Assembly (NCBI GenBank): GCA_022495005.1
Contig: JAGYXB010000456.1
Span: forward strand, 1,178,001-1,242,000
Origin: Rhyacophila brunnea
Lineage: Eukaryota > Arthropoda > Insecta > Trichoptera > Rhyacophilidae
Direction: 5' to 3'
Length of the DNA: 64,000 bases
The translations under genes were made by a program, and so were the position numbers. Within the stretch, counting starts at the first letter, position 1. Each line of letters starts with the position of its first letter. Positions 1 through 11,440 of this stretch are shown here, one piece after another. Under the pieces are notes generated by a model. It searched no databases and had not been told where the DNA came from. It saw nothing but the letters and a program-made list of their open reading frames with translations.

Positions 1-1600
1 AATGTATTTTCTCACCAAATGCCTGAAATACTGAGGTAAGCATTCACGGATTCGATAAAAAGCTATCACGAGGAAACAAATCAGTCTCTCCGTAATGTCT
101 CACTCAATAAACTCACTTCACCTTGTATCTTGCTAGAGAACTTAGTGCCTCGGAAAATAATATCTACCTTTCTGTTATATTGTACCATTGTATAACTGTA
201 AACTGTACTCATGTCAATTTGTCAAATAAACTTGCCATTTTTGCCAGTCAGCAACTGCCAGCCTTCATTCTTCAGTTCTACACTCCTCCATCACTCCATC
301 TTCACATACATCCAAACTAGTTACCTCAACCACATCACCAAAGTTATATATATATCCACATTACAGATGTGGATATAAGCCAGGGGTTGGAGGGAAATAA
401 TAATGCGTGGCAGCAAATAATAAGGGACTGAAAAGAGTAGAAGGAACTATGGAGAGGAATTCATTCAAACTGATAATAATGGTAGTTTTATGGTGTTAGT
501 AAAATGAACACATAGAAGATACTTCTAATAATAAAAGAAAACTAATTCAAATAGTTTTTTTATCGATATTGAACGTGCGTAACTAATACACCCAATTGTT
601 GAGAGCTTTCCAGTGGCCACTTAGGGGGTAGTGAATTTTCTGAAAACTTTCTCTACGAGTGGTGGGAACATTTTATTTTTTCGTGGAATTTTAAAACTAG
701 CTATTGTTTTGGTAAAGTAGCAACCACTTTTATACGTATATTATATAGGTAGTACTTTAGTTTATATAACGAAAATATAAATTAAGTGAATTCGTATTTT
801 CAATAACATTTACGTCAAATATTTTTTACTTGTTCAAAAAAAATTGAGCTATAAATTATTGCACGCACAATATGTAAGTATTTGAACGTTTATTTTATAT
901 CAAACCGAAATTTTCATCAGTTCTAAACTTAACATGTCATATTATGCTTCAAAAATTATTTCCAAAGCTTGTATCATCATTTTGAAGCACTAACTTTACA
1001 GACAAGAATCCTTCCTGAATTAGAACATTGATCATTTATAATAATAGTCATAAAAAACAGTATTTTATACAAAATTAGTAGTTAACCATTTTTCTAACTC
1101 GTTGACTCCTTATACCTACTGGAAAAAACAAGTTTGTAATTATGCGGGTAATGATGTTATAAGGAGTTGAGTGAAAAACTTAAGACTTGAAGCGGTTGCA
1201 TGTTTATTTGAAGATTGACAAGTGCAGTTAACATACTAGGTAGTAGGTACAACGGTAAAAGAAAACAGCGAGGTAGATATTTTTGGCCCGAGGCACGATA
1301 ATAAATAGAGACAGTTCTCTACCAAGATAAAATACTGACTGAGATTTTCATTCAATCATTATAGCCTATTTATAGAAATCCTCACGGTTGAATAATGCTT
1401 ACACTGAGTATCCTAGGCCTTCGGTGAGAAATGCATTTTAACATAATAAAAAATAAATATTTTTACTGAGGTGTTATTTGTAATTGGTAATTAAATTTGT
1501 GTGAAATGCATATGATAGACAATCTTATTTTTTGCCGTTGGCGTTTCTCACTGAGTAAGAATTAACTGGGACGCTGACGGCCTGTAAAAAGTGTATAATG
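1..1600. other. AT-rich DNA without a recognisable gene
   Basis: I see no conserved coding frame, RNA gene or long repeat here. One open frame of 65 codons at 123-320 has no domain, no coding-like composition and no neighbour that supports it. The only clear local structure is a short perfect hairpin at 351-377. Confidence 0.6.
351..377. repeat. Short perfect hairpin
   Basis: Arms TATATCCACAT (351-361) and ATGTGGATATA (367-377) are exact reverse complements around a 5-base loop. This is seen directly. It could be a miniature-element relic or chance in AT-rich DNA, and no function can be assigned. Confidence 0.6.
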
Positions 1601-2352
1601 TTACGCCGAATGTGCGAAATTGACTATTATATGAAATGAGCAAAATTTTGGCTAATTCATGTAATAGTCAAGACCGTTGCCTTATTCATGAACTAGGTAA
1701 ATTATCTACCGAGTGTATGAATTCGCCAGGGTATGGAATTCTTAAACTGTCAACATGACAGTAGAACAAGACAATTTAATACGGATGGTTTTATTAGTTA
1801 TAATAAAATTGGACATAATATAATATTATTATTATTAGGTTAGGTTAGGTTTTGTAATTCCACACAATTCAAAAAATCACAAACAAACAATCGACCATTG
1901 CACGATTGATACCCAAACACGAATCAAATCGCGGAAAATACCTTTTAATAAAATTCTTCCGTTATCATATTATAGTTCTAGATTTTTTTGGGCATAGTAA
2001 ATGGATATGAACGTCTTTGTAGTTATTGATTGGTATATTTTTATATAATCAATGACATTTGACACATTTGGTTAGTTTGATTAGTTGCAAAAAACACCAC
2101 TGGAGCACGACCATCGATTTTGACCAATGCATGAGCATTTGACACATTTGGTTTAGTTGCAAAAAACACCACTGTAGCGCTACTATCTAATTTGCCCAAT
2201 ACACGAAATAGACAGAAAAATTACTGCCGAATTCACGTACTCGGCAGATGTTTTACCTAATTCATGAATTAGGCAACGGGCTTGAATATTACATGAATTA
2301 GGCAAAATGTTACCCATTAAATGTAATAGTCAATTTTTCACATTCGGCGTAA
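1601..2352. mobile_element. Long-TIR miniature DNA element (about 750 bp)
   Basis: The left arm (about 1601-1727, starting TTACGCCGAATGTG) is matched in reverse complement by the right arm (about 2225-2352, ending CACATTCGGCGTAA) over roughly 125-130 bp with scattered mismatches. Inside, a block of about 75 bp is duplicated (about 2055-2134 and 2136-2205), both copies containing CATTTGACACATTTGG and AAAAAACACCACTG. No transposase frame is visible, so this is a non-autonomous foldback-type element. A target-site duplication is not clear, because the flanks are TA-rich (TATAATG / TATATATA). The superfamily is unassigned. Confidence 0.8.
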
Positions 2353-2867
2353 TATATATACAATTAATTAAATAATATTTCCACGATCGATTCGTATGTC
2401 ACGTATTTTACCGACAATGCTAATTCGCACAGGACTCGTTGATTGCCACACACTGCCTAATTGCAGAGCGGTTATTAGAGTACATGTATCTGATGTCGTA
2501 GGTATGCGTTCGCTTTTAATTAAAATTGTATCATTGTCAAATCACGTCTTATTATTTATTGAATGTGTATTTAATCCGGCAGAACTACTCAATGGCTTGG
2601 ACGAATTACTACAACCATTTCACATTAGTACAAAATGTGTAATCTAGGTACTATTAAAATGTAATCGTCTTCTAGTGTTATTCTCTAAAAAGTATCGCGT
2701 CACAATCAAGGCAATTTTTTCTCTATCATATTCTGTTATCCGGAACATTTCAGTAAAGATACACTTGTAGTAATGAAGGAGGTTCTTAGCCCACAAAGTA
2801 CAACGTCATCCTTTGATATATTTAACGTATAGCTTTTCATATATAACGAATTTCTTCTTATAACATA
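2353..2867. other. Unassigned AT-rich DNA
   Basis: An 83-codon open frame lies at 2396-2647 on the plus strand. It matches no family I recognise and has no visible domain, signal peptide or splice context. I treat it as unproven and see nothing else here. Confidence 0.5.
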
Positions 2868-3130
2868 ATATCGTCTCTGTTCTGGCAGAACATACTAACT
2901 GGAGAATACTAGTTTTGAGTAATTTGACTTTGAAGTTGTTAAAATGTTTGAAATGGTCTATCATGTGAGTTTATTAAGTAATCGTATAAGAATGGGTTTA
3001 AAATAAAGACTGTTTATTTATTAAGAAGGTTTTCAGACGGTAAGGTTTGAAATAAGGAACATTTTGATAAAACCAACTCAATATGTAATTTTTTCGAATA
3101 AGTGTCTTTTGCCAGAACAGTGACGATATA
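2868..3130. mobile_element. Short TIR element (MITE), about 263 bp
   Basis: Left end ATATCGTCTCTGTTCTGGCA (from 2868) and right end GCCAGAACAGTGACGATAT (to about 3129) are inverted repeats of about 20 bp with one mismatch. There is no coding potential inside. The flanks suggest a TA target, but that is weak evidence in this sequence. The superfamily is not assigned. Confidence 0.65.
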
Positions 3131-3339
3131 CAAGTCAATATTAATTGTCACCTCATCAGCCTAACATATTTTGTAGATGCTGTTATATAGTTACATATAG
3201 GTATTATCGAAAGCTTCAACTTTCCATATTTTCTTCTGGTTCAGTTATCTATACTTTCATGCCATAGATTCATAGGATTCGGAGAACATAACAGCTATAG
3301 ATATTATATAAACCATCCGGTGTTCGAATTTAAAACTAA

Positions 3340-3632
3340 GCTCTTCCACTTGCGTGAGTGAGTTTAGGTGGACGCTATTTTATTAATTCTTAAAATAGGT
3401 TCTCTTTAGCAAACTCGGTGTACTTCTTTGAACTTATATGAATGTATAGTTATATTTTGACTGCTTTTGTATGTTTATATTACGTTCTCTTTTTATATTT
3501 TCATTTTTATCGTTTTTATTACTTTTCTTCTTTACCTATAATGTTTCATGTCATGTTATGAACGTCTTAAACTTATAATTTATAATGTTCACAATATGTT
3601 AAAAAAAAATGTTATTAAAATTGAAATTCATA
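3340..3632 (+). mobile_element. LINE 3' end, 5'-truncated (copy A)
   Basis: This segment is about 85% similar by eye to 63672-63937 and shares its last third with 20145-20250. All carry CATGTTGTGAACGTCTTAAA-like sequence close to an A-rich end. Related, more diverged sequence at 60.8 and 47.9 kb directly follows the C-terminal coding end of a LINE, so I infer that this is the 3' UTR of a Jockey/CR1-like non-LTR retrotransposon. Only the last codons before the UTR may be present near the 5' edge. Confidence 0.7.
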
Positions 3633-4472
3633 GAACAAATTGTATTGAATGATATTGAAAATATTGGTATGTGGCGCCCTCACTCAGCGGACAACTTATA
3701 CTGGTGGATTTTTAACAATAGGTATGCAGTCTTTCAGGTTTATGTAAGATTTAGATTACTAGGGAGATATTTAATTTTGTGAATTTAAATTTTTTTAGAA
3801 TGTTCCCATTTATTTTTGACCGATTTTTCTTATTATTTATACTAAGTCACACGTTCAGTTAGTTTTCTATTAAAATGTATCACCGTTTGATTTAATATAC
3901 AAATGAGGATAATGGAAAGAGAAGAATCGAAGAGACTAAAGCTCGATTAAAGCTTTAACACCATTGAAAGTAAAGATATTATAAGAAGAGCGATCTTTAG
4001 ATGTAGGTATTTACCTCATATTTTCATATACGTACCCAACATATGATGGCAATATTTATATCGGAATGTCGCCCTATAACGGGAATGGGTACTTAGGAAA
4101 TATTATACTTTTACCTTATGTTCAAATTATCTTTTATCACGTGATATTTCCACAGTACCTGAAAGAAAATCCTTTAACAGACTTCGATAGTTTTAGCTAT
4201 CAAAAAAATTATTTAAGTAGCTACGATAAAAATCATAAAACAATAAGCATTGAAAACTTATTGAATTATAAACAAAAATATATACTTAATAAAAAATAAT
4301 AAATTATTTTATTAAAGAATTAACAAAGAGTTACATTGATAAATAATATGTATAAAAATAGACTAAAGCGAAAATGTTACAACCAATTAAGTGTTCATAT
4401 ATAAATGATGATATAATAATAAAGCCTCTGGAGGTAATAAAAGTTACCTCATAATAGCGATAATATTTAATA
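3633..4472. other. Unassigned AT-rich DNA
   Basis: A 77-codon frame at 4066-4299 (plus strand) is rich in Tyr, Asn, Lys and Ile, as expected from AT-rich DNA. I recognise no homology and give it no function. Confidence 0.5.
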
Positions 4473-4605
4473 GCGGCAATTTTCGTAGCCAATATCTGCA
4501 AAAATTCATGAATGCAAGAATTTTAACCTAACTTAACAAAAAATAATTCAGTATTTCGGTTTATTTTCAAAATTTGTTGGCCGCTGGCTTCCACTAAACA
4601 GGCAA
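4473..4605. repeat. TTAGG-associated dispersed repeat, locus 1
   Basis: This segment reads AGCGGCAATTTTCGTAGCC..., then AACCTAACTTAAC, then ...TATTTTCAAAATTTGTTGGC and CGCTGGCTTCC. The first half matches 5986-6035. The second half matches 10530-10615 and, more loosely, the arms of the hairpin at 58212-58435. The AGCGG / CCGCT ends are inverted, so this is probably a palindromic miniature element whose core is telomere-like CCTAA sequence. Confidence 0.6.
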
Positions 4606-5985
4606 AAACCAATAAAATAATAATTATAAGCGAATAAGGTAAAAGTCTTGTAATTTTCCAGACATCATGTTTATTAGAGATGTAATATATTATATTTTAC
4701 ATAATTACACGAGGAATTAATATATACAAAATGATAACAATAAAAAAGTAAAACAAAATAATAACAGTGAGAAAATGTGTAAAATTAAGAAATAATTTCA
4801 TAATATATATAAACTAATAATTATAAAACTTTTGATATTTTAGGTTTCCTCTAGTATATAAAATATCTCTATCAGTCCTTTAGATACCTCAAGAGTATCC
4901 GAAATAGCGACTTCGTTACCTCTTTGGATTTCTATGCTTATTAGCTGTTTTAGGTATTTAATTGAATGACACTCACCCGTTTTTTTAGTCAACGATCGAT
5001 CTCAGTCACCGTCATAATAATATATGGATGTATTGATATTAATTATTAAAATTTACATATACTAGTGTAAGAGAGAATAAATAATTATAAAGAAAACATA
5101 CCCACATTTTAATTGAAATTAGGGTCAATTATACAAAATGTTGAAAATGAAGCGTTTAATTATATTACTATTATTCTTTGCAACTTCAAAAAATCGAACA
5201 TAACTACATGTTATTAATAATATATTAAGGAAAACAGCAGTGCTACTGTGAATTTACTGGAGGCATCTAGCGACAACTTATGAATATTGCAATTATATTG
5301 GTTTTATTAGTAATTTACTTTAAATTGTTTTAAATAATCAATACGTAGGTATCTAAAAACACTACAAATTAAAATTAATGTACATATTATTTCCGAGGCA
5401 TAATGAAACAACCTTACAAGCTAGTGTATTTTTAGATCAAAGAAATTAGTATGTGGGACAATGTTTTAATAGACCAAAGTAACATTTAAATGGAATTTAT
5501 TGATTCATTATTCATACAATCCGATTACTTGTATCTAAACTAACATACGAAAATTAAATCAATTCAATTTTGAATTCAAAGTATATCATGTACCCTAAGT
5601 CGACAGTATTAATTTTTAATGTAGCATTAAAAATTAACCACGTACCTTCCATACTATTTTAAGTTCAGTTAAATAGCAAAGTAAATCACTTTTATATATA
5701 TTATTTTAAAAAAATCCATGTTTATATTACACGTTCTTTACCATCCCAGACACATTTAATTTTATATGTAGTAAATTATCGTTTAAAAAGGCATTATTTG
5801 CTCGAATAACAATACATTCATTGTACTAGTATGCTCACAAACAATGACTGAAAATAATATTTAATTACGTGCAAATAAAATCATTTTTTTTTCTTTATGT
5901 ACATATTAAAATTCCTTTTTATTTCTGCCAGCTTTTTGAAAAAAAATCTGTTAGTCTGTTTACTGGAAGCCAGGCGGGAACAGCG
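4606..5985. other. AT-rich DNA without a recognisable gene
   Basis: No coding or RNA gene is seen. There is a perfect 13-bp hairpin at 5609-5637 (arms TTAATTTTTAATG and CATTAAAAATTAA, 3-base loop), which may be chance given the base composition. Confidence 0.55.
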
Positions 5986-6044
5986 GCAATTTTCATAAAC
6001 GATTTTGGCAAAATTCATGAATGATAACCTAACCTAATGTCATG
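5986..6044. repeat. TTAGG-associated dispersed repeat, locus 2 (half)
   Basis: AACAGCGGCAATTTTCATAAACG followed by AAAATTCATGAATG and AACCTAACC matches the first half of the repeat at 4473-4605. The second half is missing. Confidence 0.55.
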
Positions 6045-6123
6045 CCCCTGAATTGTCCCCATTTGGGGATGTCTCTTCTAGGGATCTAGAGAGGCCGGAA
6101 CCATTTTAGAGTTAACTCATAGT

Positions 6124-6134
6124 AATGGTCGATT
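6124..6134. repeat. Target-site duplication, left copy (LINE)
   Basis: AATGGTCGATT here is identical to 7587-7597 and brackets the LINE insertion. The ATG that appears to start the LINE reading frame (6125-6127) lies in this host sequence, not in the element. Confidence 0.85.
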
Positions 6135-7563
6135 TTCCGTCTTTGTGTGACCTTCTGCACGAGGTGCGGGAAAGGGAGCAGTGCCCCAAAGCCTGGAGTG
6201 ATGGTACCGTTGTTACTCTGCACAAAAAGGGTAACCCACAAGACTGTAATAATTACAGAGGAATCACTCTCCTCAGCGTTCCCAGGAAGGTGTTGGCGCA
6301 GATTCTCCTTTACAGGATTAGAAGTCCCATGCTGGAGGTTTTCCGTGCGCAGCAGAGTGGATTTGTCCCGGGGAAGTCCTGCTCGGAGCATATTTTAACT
6401 CTCCGATGCCTCCTGCAACAGTACCAAGAGATGAATATACCTCTCGCTTGCTGCTTTGTGGACTATGAAAAGGCATTTGACAGTCCTCATCGTAAATCTC
6501 TGTGGCAAATTCTGCTAGGCTATGGTGTCCCACGGAAACTGGTCGCCGTGATAAGTGCTCTCTACACCAATACAGAGTGTCGCATGAGAGCAGCCGGAAC
6601 ATCCTCTGACCTCTTTGAAATCACGCCAGGAGTCAAGCAAGGATGTGTACTTGCGCCCTTTCTTTTTATCATCATGATGGATTTCATAATGCGTAAGACG
6701 GTTTGCACCGACAGTGGGATACGTCTACATCATGATGATGACACAACCGATATATGCGAAGAAAGACTGTGCGACTTGGAGTATGCAGACGACGCAATCG
6801 TGTTTGACTCGACGATCTGAAGGTTGGAGGTGACCGTGAACAGGCTCGCCGCTAACTCGAAACGTGTGGGTCTTCATCTGAATGCGACTAAAACCAAATC
6901 CATGTGCAGTGCTGCATGCATCGACGCCGATACTCCTCTCCGGGTTTCCGGTCTGCCCGTCGAGCTAGTGTCCAGATTCAAATACTTGGGTGCCACGGTT
7001 ACCGATAATTGTGGTATTTCTGGTGAGCTTGGAATCCGCATGGGTGTGGCGGGCTCTGCATTCAACCAACTTGGAGTCGCATGGAGGTCAAGGCTGTATT
7101 CTGTGAGGACCAAATGTCGTTTGTTTAATGCGTGCATGCTACCTGTGCTCCTGTATGGCTGTGAGACATGGCATCTTACTAAGCTTCAAGAGTCTCGAGC
7201 GTGAGCTTTGAGAATCGATGTCTCCGCCGAATCTTAGGCGTACATTGGTACGACCGCGTTACAAACATCCGAGTTCGTGAGCAGACACAACAGCCTTCGG
7301 TTCTTGAAGTTATCACGAAGAGACGATTTACGTGGCTGGGACACGTATTCCGGATGCCGCCAAAGAGTGCGGCACTTCGTACCCTTGTGGCACAGCCTCA
7401 AGGGTTCCGTCGCCGTGGCCGGCCCTCCCTCACCCTGCAGCGGTGCTACAAAAGTGACCTACGTGCTGCAGGTCTGACATGGCGGGAGGCGCAGGAGTTG
7501 GCGATGGACCGAGGGAAGTGGCGCCAACTTGTGCTTGCCCTATACCCCAATGTTGGGACGTGA
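6135..7563 (+). pseudogene. LINE reverse transcriptase pseudogene (ORF2 C-terminal part)
   Basis: Reverse transcriptase would copy element RNA into DNA at a nicked chromosomal target. Three adjoining frames carry it. Part 1 (to 6820) shows the fingers motif YRGITLLSV, the palm motif FVDYEKAFDS, GVKQGCVLAPFLF and the catalytic YADD box in LEYADDAIVFDS, so the metal-binding aspartates are present. TGA at 6818-6820 stops it. Part 2 continues in the same frame (6824-7204) with the thumb-like LNATKTKSM and FKYLGATVT motifs and YGCETW. A frameshift then moves reading to part 3 (7201-7563), with RCLRRILGV, WLGHVFRM, RRRGRPS and DRGKWRQLV. The apparent start Met-Val-Asp is encoded by the target-site duplication. 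A full-length ORF2 would have an N-terminal apurinic endonuclease, which is absent here. Confidence 0.9.
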
Positions 7564-7586
7564 CAGGGTGGAAGAAGAAGAAGAAG
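6135..7586 (+). mobile_element. 5'-truncated LINE (non-LTR retrotransposon)
   Basis: A 1,452-bp insertion flanked by an exact 11-bp duplication (6124-6134 and 7587-7597) and ending in a short (GAA)n run, as expected for target-primed reverse transcription. It lacks the endonuclease domain and begins just before the reverse transcriptase fingers. The body is clearly more GC-rich than its surroundings. The C-terminal WLGHV.RM region and the DRGKW ending resemble the endonuclease-reverse transcriptase class often annotated as craniofacial development protein 2-like (RTE/BovB-like or related). The exact clade is uncertain. It is dead: an in-frame TGA at 6818-6820 and a frameshift near 7190-7204 break the frame. 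Confidence 0.92.
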
Positions 7587-7597
7587 AATGGTCGATT
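7587..7597. repeat. Target-site duplication, right copy (LINE)
   Basis: AATGGTCGATT, identical to 6124-6134, directly follows the GAA-repeat tail of the LINE. Confidence 0.85.
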
Positions 7598-8400
7598 ACG
7601 AGAAAATAAAAATACCTGGCAAAGTTGTTTCTCCGAAAGTCAAAAAAAGGCAACACTGCAATATTTGTACACCCCTTTTTGTGTGGGAGATTGCTTGCAA
7701 CGCTCGAAAGCGCAAACATGATTTTGGCGCGCAGACGCTTCCAGACATCCAAACTATAAACAAGTGTCAAACTCGTCCTCCGCAAAAACTGTATAAAAAT
7801 GTAGCTGTAAAAAGTTTAAGTCAAATAAAAATCGCCGTTTTTGACCATTCTGAGGTGTTTATTTGTTCACTCCCATGTCCCAAATCACAGACGATGACCA
7901 GCAACAAGCTACTGGGCAAGAAGAGGAATTCATCTTCTCGCTCCCGGACTTGACGGGAGATGATACTAGCCTAACCTAATGACATGACCCGGCTCACGGC
8001 TAGCTCTTAAATGTGGCCGGGCTGTCACTAAGGATGCAGAGGATGAACTGGGGAGGTGTGTACCTCCCTTGTAGTAATACAACTTTTGATTCCCAAATAA
8101 AACTCTCAGTTGGTGTGGTACCGAATTTATTCAGGTTCTAGTTCACGGTTTTACAATAAAGTTATCTGTCATTGTTCTCGCAATTAAATCTCATTAAAGT
8201 GTCAGTAAACTATTTATTTGTTCGCTATAGGATCTCTGTGAAATCTTTCACAAGTTTCCAAAAAGTCACACCTAACTCAGGGAATGTGTACGCAGATGTT
8301 CTTTGAACATTTTTATTTCACGAAATATTTTCTCGTAAGAAAATTTATAATTTATTCTTTAGACACATAGTATTGGGTTTATAAAAAGAATAGCATTTAT
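7598..8400. other. GC-richer unassigned sequence, probably an older repeat
   Basis: This stretch is visibly less AT-rich than average and has overlapping open frames: 7588-7953 (121 codons, Lys/Arg/Cys-rich) and a 34-codon acidic frame at 7875-7979 starting MSQITDDDQQQ. AATAAA-like signals occur near 7825, 8097 and 8155. CCTAACCTAATG(A)CATG at 7970-7986 repeats 6028-6044. The composition and the LINE target choice suggest an older, unrecognised mobile element. I cannot identify its protein. Confidence 0.4.
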
Positions 8401-8592
8401 TTTATTGTTGTTTACAAGTTTATTTATGTTTACAGCATGTTTACAAATATTTATTTGTGTTTACAAACTTGTTTACAAAAGGTTTGTTTATGTTTACAAA
8501 CTTGTTCACAGTTGTTTATTTATATTGACAAATTTATTTACTAAAATTTGATTTTATAATTATTGTTTACTTAATAAAGTTTCAAAAATTTA
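8401..8592. repeat. Degenerate TGTTTACAAA-type tandem repeats
   Basis: GTTTACAA(A/G)-TTTATTTATG-type units recur about seven to eight times at roughly 20-25 bp spacing (for example TGTTTACAAACTTGTT at about 8459 and 8489). This is seen directly. It looks like a minisatellite of imperfect units and has no known function. Confidence 0.7.
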
Positions 8593-10527
8593 TTTTACAA
8601 TCCCGAAATGATTTCTAAAATTTATTATTATAAACTGAATTTATTAATTTGTTCTTATCAAACAATTCGATCGCGTAATTTATTCCGATTACGTCACCTC
8701 GTACGATGCGTAATGAAAAAGAAAATTACTCCGCGACACACGTCACTACCGACAGATACGTGGTATTCGCGTTACGTTTCGCCCGCCGAAGGGGACTTAC
8801 TTTACGTATATATCGCGAATGCTACTGAGAACCATGTCTCGCAAACTTGCAGAGAGGACTGCTGCTCTGCTGAAGATCGCTGGTGAATAGTGTAGAAAAC
8901 TAATGAATATACGGAAAAAGTGTCACCTTTTATACCCTCAGGATAGAGGTTTAATAGTAAACAGTCCGTAAAGGATGGAAGATCTATACCTTTCTCTCAT
9001 GAGATAAATTTACGTATATCTCCCGTTCCTGACAACTTTCTAATAGAGATAACTTCCACTTTGGTCGGGTTGAATTTACTGTATCTTATTTTCGTAAAAT
9101 TAAGTTTCAATTGGGGTGTTTTTAACACCCTCTAAAACATGTTTCTTAATTGCGCAGTTACGATGACGTAACCAAAATAGTTTAATTCATTCATTCAAAT
9201 ATAATTTTTCGTGTTCAAACGAAGGGGAAAGTTTTTAGCTTTCCAACGAGGTATCGGAATAGGTATTCGTGTACTAGATAAGGGGATGGCAGTCTTTAAA
9301 TTTAAAACGTCAAAACGAAAGGGTTACACCCACATCCTGGTCCTTTCCACCACTCTCGGTTATTTTAGGCCAATAGAATCTTACTAAGTTTTAATAAAAC
9401 TGTTCGGTCCCTCTGAGACTTCCTCATTCGATAATTACCTTTCGAGCAAATATTATTACGTAAAAATACTATAATATTATACTTAACATTTACACGTAAG
9501 TATATAAATGTTCGATTTTAACAAGATGTTAATTATGAGTAACTACCAATTTATTTAATCTTTCATAGTAGCTTTTTCATAGTAATTTAAATGCAATCTT
9601 TAATCTATTTTTGTCTCGCGACGTGAAACAGCTAGACGGCGCATTCGACCGAAATAGAATTTCTTAAAAGTTCAAGGTTGCGCGTTAATTTGTGTTTTTA
9701 GTTGCGATATTTGATTCTTTTATTTACCTAGGATGTGATTAAGATTTATTATTGTTTATGGGTAGAAACCCATCTATACCATAATCTTAAGTTTTTCTTA
9801 TAGTTACTTTTATAATATTTATTATAGTTAGCGAGTTATAGTATGACTAAAGTCTATAATTAATAATTACGCGTCTATAAACATAGGTTTGCGTTTGTAA
9901 TATTTTTATAATGATAGTTTGCTTTTATCTTGTTTCAATAAAATCAGTGTTAAAATTCTTTACTCATAATTACACAGTACATAAATTTATAAATGTTAAA
10001 TTTTCTTTTTCAATTTTCATACATTTCCATTACTCATATAAAAATTATTCAAGCATGTCCTTGTCAATTTTTACGTAAACAATCTCTCCCATAACTTATT
10101 TTCTAAGTTTATTGGAGATTACCCGGAAATTTATATTAAAAAATACATCGCGTCGAAATTCACGACGTGACATTTCGAGGCCTGTGATCACAGTGTTACA
10201 ATTACACTCGATCAGTCTCGATTTTCTGAAGCGAAACTTTTACGTAAAATTTTTATTACATTTACAAAATAAAAGGTTAACAACATACATTTACTTTCTA
10301 CTACTAAACGATTACGCTACTGGTTACCTGTTCATGGTCTTTTCGACCATTTCACCCCTGCTCCTTCCATAGTTTAGAACCATGGGACTTATATATCCTG
10401 TTTGTACTTTGTCGTGAGGTTGTCGCACGGCTATTGAGAAGTAGAATTGACTATTAGGCTAGATTTTTATAGTTATGTCGTTAAACCATACTCTGCCACA
10501 AACACTAATTGAAGGTCGGCGTTTTTG
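8593..10527. other. Unassigned sequence
   Basis: No recognised gene. Plus-strand frames of 92 codons (8608-8886) and 86 codons (10112-10372) have no family match I know. The first carries a Cys-rich tail (CREDCCSAEDRW) in a comparatively GC-rich context and may derive from a repeat. A short hairpin GGGTGTT/AACACCC lies near 9115-9131. Confidence 0.4.
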
Positions 10528-10640
10528 TTCGTGTCACTAACCCAACTTAACTAACAAATAATCTAGTATTTCAGCTATTTTCAAAATATGTTTGCCGCTG
10601 GCTTCCACCAAATAGTCAAGAACCAAAAATATAATATAAT
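10528..10640. repeat. TTAGG-associated dispersed repeat, locus 3 (half)
   Basis: CAACTTAACTAACAAATAAT, then TTTCAGCTATTTTCAAAATA, then TTTGCCGCTGGCTTCCACC matches the second half of 4473-4605 and the right arm of 58212-58435. Confidence 0.6.
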
Positions 10641-11031
10641 CACCATATAAGCTATATAATTGATAAAATAAACGAATGGTTCCACAAAATGTTACGAAAA
10701 TATAATGTGGTCGCATATTTAATTCGTGACTGTATTTTGGATATTGTACTAAGTACACAAAGTATTTTTGTATGTCAAGAGTTTTAATAATTCCTGAAGA
10801 ATTTTTGCAAACACCATTCTCTCGGATAAAAGCGAGGTTTTGAGGAAACCGTTTATTTTAATTTGACCAAATGGTGATGACTTTTTAAATGAAAAAAAAC
10901 ATATTATATATTCACATGTTATAGACTCTCGTAAAGTCATATTACAATGTTTTTATCAGTATGACTAAACTTTTATTTTAAAAGATTATGTCTACTTTTA
11001 CGTAAAAGCCAACGACAATAAGTATTTATAT

Positions 11032-11440
11032 TATAGCGCTTGTACACGTGCATGGATTTACTTGCAAAAATAGTGTATATTTTAAACTATCGCGATAATA
11101 ACTTTATACACGTAAAAGTTCTAATCTTATTCTTCAATAGTAAGCGAGACTCGATGTTGTCATTCTATGGAACAATTTGACAGGTCATGAAAATCAGTTA
11201 ACCTCAAAATGAGTCCCTACGCGGTATAGTTCGTTATTTTGCCGGCAGGTTCACTACTATCGTTCTATTGCACAGTCCAATTGTCGTGTGAAAGTTCAGA
11301 AGCTTTTGAACTTTTTTGATTCATGCATGCAATCTTGCAATTTGCACGATAATACATATTGTTTGCACGTGCATTTTTTTGTTATGTTATATGTCAACAG
11401 TAAATCTATATACGTATAAACGGGGTATTATAGTTATTGT
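11032..11440. mobile_element. Dispersed MITE-like repeat family Y, copy 1
   Basis: About 400 bp aligns with 41360-41745 along its whole length, with shared blocks such as GATTCATGCATGCAATCTTG and AGCGCTTGT(A/G)TACGTGCAT. The ends are imperfect inverted repeats (AATAGCGCTTGT...CATGGATTTA versus TAAATC...GTA..CGGGGT.TTAT...TTATTG). No coding content. Probably a non-autonomous DNA element; the superfamily is unknown. Confidence 0.7.

Noticed and set aside
4066..4299. Small gene of 77 codons
   Set aside because: Tyr/Asn/Lys/Ile-rich composition follows from base content. There is no recognised domain and no splice or promoter context.
6086..6602. Minus-strand frames at 6086-6391 and 6318-6602, and plus frame 6147-6398
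   Set aside because: They are shadows of the reverse transcriptase frame, which carries the conserved motifs.
8405..8590. CRISPR-like array
   Set aside because: The units are imperfect, lack uniform spacers and occur in eukaryotic AT-rich DNA. They are a degenerate minisatellite.
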